This document shows, piece after piece, positions 1 to 3,481 of a stretch of DNA of 5,953 bases; position 1 is the stretch's first letter; each line of letters opens with the position of its first letter. Source of the DNA: CAKRZE01 sp045617585 (GTDB lineage Bacteria > Bacillota > Clostridia > Oscillospirales > CAG-272). The notes beneath the pieces were generated by a model. That model was not told where the DNA came from, made no database searches, and saw only the letters and a program-made list of their open reading frames with translations. The stretch covers positions 1 to 5,953 of the forward strand of contig JAZLIW010000118.1 in the NCBI GenBank assembly GCA_045617585.1, read 5' to 3'. Made by a program: the position numbers and the translations under genes.

Positions 1-1121
1 CGGGAAAGGACACGACCATCGGTCACTGGGAGATCGCGGGCATCCGTTCCTCCGACCCGATGCCGACCTATCCCGAGGGCTTTCCGCCGGCGCTTGTCGC
101 GAAGATGGAAGCCGTCCTCGGCCGTAAGTCCCTCTGCAACCTCCCCTATTCCGGCACCGACGCGATCCGGGACTACGGGATGGAGCACCTGAAAACCGGT
201 GCCCTCATCACCTACACCTCCGCCGACTTGGTCTACCAGATCGCGGCGCACGAGGAGGTTGTCCCGGTCGAAGAGCTGTACGCGCTCTGCCGCCGCGCGA
301 GAGCGGCGCTGACCGGAAAGGACGCGGTCGGGAGAGTGATCGAAGTCGGAGGCCAAGCGGTCTTAGGAAGACAACTGTGGTACCCACCTCCTTGGCACAC
401 AGAACGACATGGCTCCGACCCGACTTCGGCGCACGAGGAGGGCGCCCCGGGCGCAGAGCTGTCCGCGCTCTGCCGCCGCGCGAGAGCGGCGCTGACCGGA
501 AAGGACGCGGTCGGGAGAGTGATCGCCCGTCCGTTCGTCGGGACCTGCCCGGAGGACTTCGTCCGGACCGGGAACCGCCGTGACTTCTCGGTCGAGCCGA
601 CCGGAAAGACGATGCTCGACGCGATCTCGGAGAGCGGGCTCGACGTGATCTCGGTCGGCAAGATCTCGGATATCTTCGCCGCGCGCGGCACCACGCGCGC
701 CGTCCCGTCCCACAACAACAACGAGGGCATGGCGGCGTCGCTCGCGCTGACGAAGGAGGACTTCCACGGGCTCGCCTTCATCAACCTCGTCGACTTCGAT
801 ATGCTCTACGGGCACCGCAACGACGCGGACGGGTACGCAAAGGCGCTTGCCGTCTTCGATCAGTGGCTTCCCTCGTTCCTCTCCTCCATGCGGGAGGACG
901 ACGTGCTGATGATCACCGCCGACCACGGCTGCGATCCCGGCGACGTCTCGACCGACCACACGCGCGAATACACGCCCCTCGTCATCGCGGGGGACCGCAT
1001 CCGTCCCGCGAACCTCGGGACGAGAGACACCTTCGCCGATATCGCCGCGACGGTCTGCCGTCTGCTCGGCGTTTCCTACCGCGGCACGGGCCGCAGCTTT
1101 GCCTCGAAGATCCTGCGCTGA
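1..1121 (+). CDS. deoB: Phosphopentomutase, 5'-partial, with a false in-frame insertion
   Basis: Interconverts (deoxy)ribose-1-phosphate and (deoxy)ribose-5-phosphate, a cytosolic Mn-dependent step of nucleoside catabolism. The frame is open from base 3 and opens with GKDTTIGHWEIAG, which carries the catalytic Thr (codon 12-14; Thr85 in the Bacillus cereus enzyme, from memory). Metal ligands are visible: Asp 798-800 and His 813-815 in DFDMLYGH, Asp-His 921-926 in ADHGCDP, and His 957-959 in STDHTREYTP. Their spacings (5 and 12 residues) fit B. cereus Asp286/His291 and Asp327/His328/His339. The Thr-to-Asp spacing is 262 codons here but 201 in B. cereus, exactly 61 too many. This equals the 183-bp adapter-plus-duplication artefact inside the gene. 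Without it about 311 residues are present, so roughly the first 80 of a usual ~390 are off the window. Stop TGA at 1119-1121; cdd follows after 24 bp. The family call is near certain. Confidence 0.96.
   Translation, partial: GKDTTIGHWEIAGIRSSDPMPTYPEGFPPALVAKMEAVLGRKSLCNLPYSGTDAIRDYGMEHLKTGALITYTSADLVYQIAAHEEVVPVEELYALCRRARAALTGKDAVGRVIEVGGQAVLGRQLWYPPPWHTERHGSDPTSAHEEGAPGAELSALCRRARAALTGKDAVGRVIARPFVGTCPEDFVRTGNRRDFSVEPTGKTMLDAISESGLDVISVGKISDIFAARGTTRAVPSHNNNEGMAASLALTKEDFHGLAFINLVDFDMLYGHRNDADGYAKALAVFDQWLPSFLSSMREDDVLMITADHGCDPGDVSTDHTREYTPLVIAGDRIRPANLGTRDTFADIAATVCRLLGVSYRGTGRSFASKILR
244..342 (+). repeat. Direct repeat copy 1 (genuine deoB segment)
   Basis: This 99-bp stretch of deoB is repeated at 427-525 with an offset of 183 bp, and the adapter fills the gap exactly. 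It encodes the segment from about AAHEEVVPVEELYAL to DAVGRVI. This copy is likely the true sequence because it continues seamlessly from upstream deoB, and it differs from copy 2 only where copy 2 shows error-like changes. Confidence 0.93.
343..426 (+). other. MGI/BGI DNBSEQ sequencing adapter embedded in the assembly
   Basis: Bases 343-374 begin AAGTCGGAGGCC and end AGGAAGACAA, matching all 32 bases of the MGI/BGI forward adapter as I remember it. Bases 375-384 (CTGTGGTACC) sit where the 10-base sample index belongs. Bases 385-426 match the 42-base second adapter arm (ending CCGACTT) except at 387, 397, 415 and 419. The order arm, index, arm is that of the circularised DNBSEQ library molecule. 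It translates without a stop, so it hides inside deoB. This is contamination of the assembly, not genomic DNA. The minus-strand reading frames here are likewise meaningless. Confidence 0.95.
427..525 (+). repeat. Direct repeat copy 2 (artefactual re-read of the same insert)
   Basis: Second pass over 244-342. It begins at the first base after the adapter and ends where the genuine gene resumes (ARPFVGTCPEDF, from 526). Six mismatches lie at 442, 443, 445, 451, 454 and 463; every one replaces A or T by G or C, and none lies beyond 463. This clustering fits late-cycle sequencing errors rather than evolutionary divergence. A real tandem duplication is very unlikely, because both junctions coincide with adapter ends. 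Confidence 0.92.
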
Positions 1122-1131
1122 CCGTAAAAAC

Positions 1132-1138
1132 AAGGAGG
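1132..1138 (+). promoter_or_regulatory. Ribosome binding site of cdd
   Basis: AAGGAGG lies seven bases before the ATG at 1146, a near-perfect Shine-Dalgarno sequence. It fixes the cdd start and supports a Gram-positive host. It sits in the 24-bp gap after deoB, with no room for a separate promoter-terminator unit, so deoB and cdd are probably co-transcribed. Confidence 0.9.
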
Positions 1139-1145
1139 GACACGT

Positions 1146-1559
1146 ATGACGGAATACAGAAAACTGGTCTCCGCCGCGCTGGAAGCGCGGGAAAAAGCCT
1201 ACGCCCCCTATTCGGGCTACCGCGTGGGCGCGGCACTGCTCTGCGCGGACGGGACCGTCGTCCGCGGCTGCAACATCGAAAACGCGACCTATACCCCGAC
1301 CGTCTGCGCGGAACGCACCGCGTTCTTCAAGGCGGTCTCGGAGGGGAAACGCTCCTTTTCCGCGATCGCGATCGTGGGCGGGAGCGGAGAACGGCAGGGC
1401 GACTTCGCCTATCCCTGCGGCGTCTGCCGTCAGGTCATGCGGGAATTCTGCACCGACGGTTTTGAGATCGTGCTGATGAACGCCCGCGGCGAGATCCGCA
1501 TCCTGCGTCTGCCCGAGCTGCTCCCCTTCGCCTTTGACAAAAGTCACCTCGCAGATTGA
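1146..1559 (+). CDS. cdd: Cytidine deaminase
   Basis: Hydrolytically deaminates cytidine and deoxycytidine to uridine and deoxyuridine in pyrimidine salvage; a cytosolic zinc enzyme. The protein has 137 residues, normal for the small tetrameric class (about 130). The zinc-site motifs are complete: Cys54-Ala-Glu56 (TVCAERTA), with Glu56 the proton shuttle, and Cys91/Cys94 in PCGVCRQ, giving the three-cysteine ligand set of the Bacillus-type enzyme. Substrate-binding NIEN (43-46) and the N-terminal APYSGYRVGAAL segment are also present. The start is set by the strong AAGGAGG site. It follows deoB by 24 bp, a common pairing in nucleoside catabolic operons: the uridine it produces can be phosphorolysed to ribose-1-phosphate, the DeoB substrate. 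Nothing looks broken. Confidence is very high. Confidence 0.97.
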   Translation: MTEYRKLVSAALEAREKAYAPYSGYRVGAALLCADGTVVRGCNIENATYTPTVCAERTAFFKAVSEGKRSFSAIAIVGGSGERQGDFAYPCGVCRQVMREFCTDGFEIVLMNARGEIRILRLPELLPFAFDKSHLAD

Positions 1560-1585
1560 CCGCTTTGTGAACATTCCGAGACCGC

Positions 1586-1612
1586 TCCGGTAAAACGCGG
1601 AACGGTACCGGA
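1586..1612 (+). other. Hairpin downstream of cdd
   Basis: TCCGGTA (1586-1592) pairs with TACCGGA (1606-1612) around a 13-base loop, 26 bp after the cdd stop. No T-run follows, so it is not a standard intrinsic terminator. It could slow 3' exonuclease action on the deoB-cdd transcript. It is short enough to be chance. Confidence 0.35.
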
Positions 1613-1640
1613 CGTCTGACGCAACCGCCCGGAATATCAA

Positions 1641-1654
1641 GCACCGATCGGTGC
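1641..1654. promoter_or_regulatory. 14-bp perfect palindrome, possible operator
   Basis: GCACCGATCGGTGC is self-complementary over all 14 bases with no spacer. Such a site suits a dimeric DNA-binding regulator better than an RNA hairpin, because there is no loop. It lies between cdd and the GH172 gene, 141 bp before the latter's start. No regulator gene is in the window, so its role is unassigned. Confidence 0.4.
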
Positions 1655-1664
1655 CGAAAGTCAA

Positions 1665-1686
1665 GTTTGAAAACAAGTTTTCAAAC
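1665..1686 (+). other. 10-bp-stem inverted repeat
   Basis: GTTTGAAAAC and GTTTTCAAAC flank a central AA, giving a 22-bp near-perfect inverted repeat. The central AA cannot close a loop, so in RNA the innermost pairs would open. It is A/T-rich, unlike the coding DNA around it. No T-run follows immediately, so a terminator role for cdd is uncertain. It is the first of a chain of such elements up to 1781. Confidence 0.5.
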
Positions 1687-1692
1687 CGACGT

Positions 1693-1748
1693 TTTGTGGC
1701 TTTCATTGCCTTACGGCAATGATTTTGCTTCGCAAAAACATCCACAAA
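1693..1748 (+). other. Branched stem-loop structure (outer stem with two inner hairpins)
   Basis: TTTGTGG (1693-1699) pairs with CCACAAA (1742-1748), enclosing two adjacent hairpins. The first is TCATTGCC/GGCAATGA (1703-1710 with 1715-1722, loop TTAC). The second is TTTTGC/GCAAAA (1723-1728 with 1732-1737, loop TTC). Together they make a three-way-junction fold of 56 bases without a gap between the inner hairpins. The fold is read directly from complementarity; its function is not known. It could be part of a dispersed REP- or MITE-like element, a structured leader of the GH172 gene, or a small RNA. It is not a tRNA: there is no anticodon arm geometry or CCA end. Confidence 0.5.
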
Positions 1749-1762
1749 TCCGATGAAAGGAA

Positions 1763-1781
1763 GCTTTCGCACAGCGAAAGC
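1763..1781 (+). other. 8-bp hairpin just upstream of the GH172 start
   Basis: GCTTTCGC and GCGAAAGC flank the loop ACA. The hairpin lies 13 bases before the chosen ATG (1795) and directly after a purine-rich GAAAGGAAG stretch (1755-1763). If the hairpin forms, it would bring that Shine-Dalgarno-like stretch closer to the start codon. This is speculative, since no other binding site is visible. Confidence 0.45.
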
Positions 1782-1794
1782 AACGGTTACTATC

Positions 1795-2904
1795 ATGAAA
1801 GAATTCAACGGACTCCACATGAATCTCGGGAACCTCTCCCGCCTCTCAAACGCGAAGACCCGCAGCCTCTCCGCCGAGAATCCGACCGGCGGCAAGGGCA
1901 TGGGCGCGATGGCAGACCCGAACGGCGTCGGCTCCGCGCGTGAGCTCGGCGTCGGCTTCAAGGTCTCGCCCTGCATCTTCATTCCCCCGCACGAAACGAC
2001 CGTCTTCGGCGAGATCGAGGGCTCGGGCGCGATCCAGCAGATCTGGATGACCACCGATCCCACGTTCTGGCGCACCGGCATCCTCCGGATGTACTGGGAC
2101 GGCGAGGAAACGCCCTCCGTCGAGGTCCCGGTCGGCGACTTCTTCTGCCAGGGCTGGGGCGTGCGCGGCGTCCTCTCTTCCCTCCCGATCTGCGTCGGCC
2201 CCGCGGGCGGCATGAACTGCTACTTCAATATGCCCTTCCGCAAGGGCGCGAAGCTGACGATGGAGAACCGCTCCGACCGCGCGATGGTCCTCTTCTATCA
2301 GGTCAACTACACGCTGACCGACGTTCCGGAGGACGAGGCGTACTTCCACGCCCAGTTCCGCCGCACCAATCCGACCGAATACAAGGTCCCGCACACGATC
2401 CTCGACGGCGTCAGGGGCAAAGGTCAGTACGTCGGCACCTATATCGCGTGGGGCGTCAACTCCAACGGCTGGTGGGGCGAAGGTGAGATCAAATTCTATA
2501 TGGACGGCGACGGCGAGTTCCCGACGATCTGCGGCACAGGGACCGAGGACTACTTCGGCGGCGCGTGGAACTTTGAATTCCCCGGCGGCAAATACTGCGA
2601 ATATCAGACGCCGTACTGCGGCATGAACCTCTGCGTCCGCCCGAACGGGCTCTACTCCGCGCAGCAGCGCTTCTCCCTCTACCGCTGGCACATTCAGGAT
2701 CCCGTCCGCTTCGACAGCGACCTGCGCGTGACCATTCAGGCGCTCGGCTGGCAGCAGGGCGGCAGATATCTGCCCCTCCGTGACGATATCGCTTCCACCG
2801 CGTTCTGGTATCAGACCGAGCCGCACGCGGAATTCCCGCAGCTCGGTTCCTATGATGAGCTTGCCGTCTTTGACGGCGCGGGTCCCTGCCCGGCTTACTA
2901 TTGA
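1795..2904 (+). CDS. GH172-family (DUF2961) glycoside hydrolase-like protein
   Basis: The 369-residue product matches the DUF2961 family, now CAZy GH172, whose characterised members act on alpha-D-fructofuranosides, difructose anhydride and D-arabinofuranosides. Diagnostic stretches are NLSRLSNAKTRSLSAENPTGGKGMG near the N-terminus (about 13-37), IQQIWMT, the WWGEGE motif with Glu229, and GTGTEDYFGGAW with Glu251. Those two glutamates sit at the positions of the catalytic pair in the family (from memory, Glu270 and Glu291 in the Bifidobacterium enzyme). No signal peptide is seen, so it probably works in the cytoplasm on imported oligosaccharides. The real substrate cannot be read from sequence. 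Start: ATG 1795 gives the N-terminus typical of the family; an in-frame ATG at 1753 lies inside the structured leader. Neither has a clear Shine-Dalgarno sequence. No transporter or regulator adjoins it, and a terminator follows directly. Confidence 0.9.
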   Translation: MKEFNGLHMNLGNLSRLSNAKTRSLSAENPTGGKGMGAMADPNGVGSARELGVGFKVSPCIFIPPHETTVFGEIEGSGAIQQIWMTTDPTFWRTGILRMYWDGEETPSVEVPVGDFFCQGWGVRGVLSSLPICVGPAGGMNCYFNMPFRKGAKLTMENRSDRAMVLFYQVNYTLTDVPEDEAYFHAQFRRTNPTEYKVPHTILDGVRGKGQYVGTYIAWGVNSNGWWGEGEIKFYMDGDGEFPTICGTGTEDYFGGAWNFEFPGGKYCEYQTPYCGMNLCVRPNGLYSAQQRFSLYRWHIQDPVRFDSDLRVTIQALGWQQGGRYLPLRDDIASTAFWYQTEPHAEFPQLGSYDELAVFDGAGPCPAYY

Positions 2905-2916
2905 TCGTTCCTTCTC

Positions 2917-2955
2917 AAAAAAGGGGACTGACGGTTCCGCGGCAGTCCCCCTTTT
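2917..2955 (+). terminator. Intrinsic terminator after the GH172 gene
   Basis: GGGGACTG (2923-2930) pairs with CAGTCCCC (2943-2950) around a 12-base loop that can fold further (CGG with CCG). A run CTTTT follows, and AAAAAA precedes the stem, extending the pairing. It begins 12 bases after the TGA. The A-run on the left means it could also act on the minus strand, though no minus-strand gene faces it. It separates the GH172 gene from the envelope pair. Confidence 0.88.
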
Positions 2956-3001
2956 GCGGAAACAACAATTTGATTCCTGTCATTTTATCAAGAAAGGATC
3001 A

Positions 3002-3033
3002 GGCAAAGGGGAAAAAAGTATTTCCCGTTTGCC
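3002..3033 (+). promoter_or_regulatory. Leader hairpin upstream of the small membrane protein
   Basis: GGCAAA and GGGAAA (3002-3007, 3009-3014) pair with TTTCCC and TTTGCC (3021-3026, 3028-3033). The stem is 12 bp with one G-G mismatch and the loop is AAAGTA. It ends 11 bases before the ATG at 3045 and leaves GAGTGGAG free as the likely ribosome binding site. There is no T-run, so it is not a terminator. It may control translation or protect the 5' end. I could not identify a convincing -35/-10 promoter in 2956-3001. Confidence 0.5.
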
Positions 3034-3044
3034 GAGTGGAGCGT

Positions 3045-3398
3045 ATGACTTCATCAAAGACGAATATTTCACAAAAAAACAAAAGGATCGGCATCGCGAT
3101 CCTCTGCGCGGTCGTGATCCTGATCGTTGTATGCTTTCTGGGCTTCCGCGACGGCGGATGGTTCCGGAAAAAGACCTACGACGCGCAGGCCGTGCAGTCC
3201 CTGATGGACTACGCGAAGCAGCTCGAGGACGCCGGGAACAGCGAGGCTGCCGCGGCAGTCTACGAGCTGATCGCAAAATACGGCGGCGGGGACCTGATCC
3301 CCGAGGCGTATGAAGATATCCCGCTCCTGAAAGCCGACAACGAGATCGAACAGTTCAAAGAGTTCATCTCCGGTGGGCAGGAAGGAGACGGGCAATGA
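3045..3398 (+). CDS. Small single-pass membrane protein with TPR-like helix pair
   Basis: Not a family I can name. The 117-residue product has a charged N-terminus (KTNISQKNKR), one membrane helix (about 15-34, IGIAILCAVVILIVVCFLGF) and then a soluble tail. N-terminal basic residues suggest the tail is outside the cell. Residues 50-79 (LMDYAKQLEDAGN, then AVYELIAKYG) look like one TPR-type helix-turn-helix, usually a protein-binding surface. The tail ends acidic and Gly-rich. Start: ATG 3045 has GGAG only three bases upstream, a weak and short spacing. GTG 3036 in the same frame is an alternative, whereas the TTG at 2901 would run through the terminator. The stop overlaps the next start (ATGA), so both proteins are probably made together and may form one envelope complex. 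Confidence 0.75.
   Translation: MTSSKTNISQKNKRIGIAILCAVVILIVVCFLGFRDGGWFRKKTYDAQAVQSLMDYAKQLEDAGNSEAAAAVYELIAKYGGGDLIPEAYEDIPLLKADNEIEQFKEFISGGQEGDGQ
3382..3387 (+). promoter_or_regulatory. Ribosome binding site of the large exported protein
   Basis: AAGGAG inside the end of the upstream gene, seven bases before the ATG at 3395. It decides the start of the large protein and, with the ATGA overlap, implies coupled translation. Confidence 0.88.
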
Positions 3399-3481
3399 AA
3401 ACGAAACGTTACGTCTCTTTCTTCCTCTCTCTGCTGACGGTCGCTTCCCTGTTCATCGGTCTCGTCCCGACGGCGTTCGCC
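3395..3481 (+). other. Signal peptide region of the large exported protein
   Basis: Codons 1-29: positively charged start (MKTKR), a hydrophobic core rich in Phe, Leu and Val, then PTAFA before EEDD. The Ala-Phe-Ala motif fits signal peptidase I. There is no Cys at the cleavage site, so it is not a lipoprotein. Confidence 0.88.

Noticed and set aside
244..525. Direct repeat as a CRISPR, tandem duplication or mobile-element target duplication
   Set aside because: There are only two copies, the spacer is a sequencing adapter, and the mismatches look like read errors. A laboratory artefact explains every base.
1586..1612. Hairpin after cdd as an intrinsic terminator
   Set aside because: Long 13-base loop and no T-run after the stem; kept only as a low-confidence hairpin.
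1693..1748. tRNA-like or riboswitch call for the branched fold
   Set aside because: The arm lengths and loops do not fit a tRNA, and I recognise no conserved core of a known riboswitch class. Left as an unnamed structure.
363..2213. Long minus-strand open frame (616 codons)
   Set aside because: It runs antisense through deoB, cdd and the GH172 start, includes adapter sequence and intergenic hairpins, and its translation is Arg/Val/Ala-rich with no family signature. It is a GC-rich shadow frame.
1846..2826. Minus-strand open frame of 326 codons
   Set aside because: Antisense to the GH172 gene, whose conserved motifs are unmistakable; no motif or ribosome site of its own.
2956..3001. Promoter with TTGATT (2970-2975) before the envelope pair
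   Set aside because: No acceptable -10 element at 16-18 bases; the nearby TATCAA is only about 10 bases away. Not supportable as a sigma-70 promoter.
2901..3044. N-terminal extension of the small membrane protein from TTG 2901
   Set aside because: The extension would translate through the terminator stem and the leader hairpin, overlaps the previous stop, and lacks a ribosome binding site. A start at 3045 gives a normal basic N-terminus before the membrane helix.
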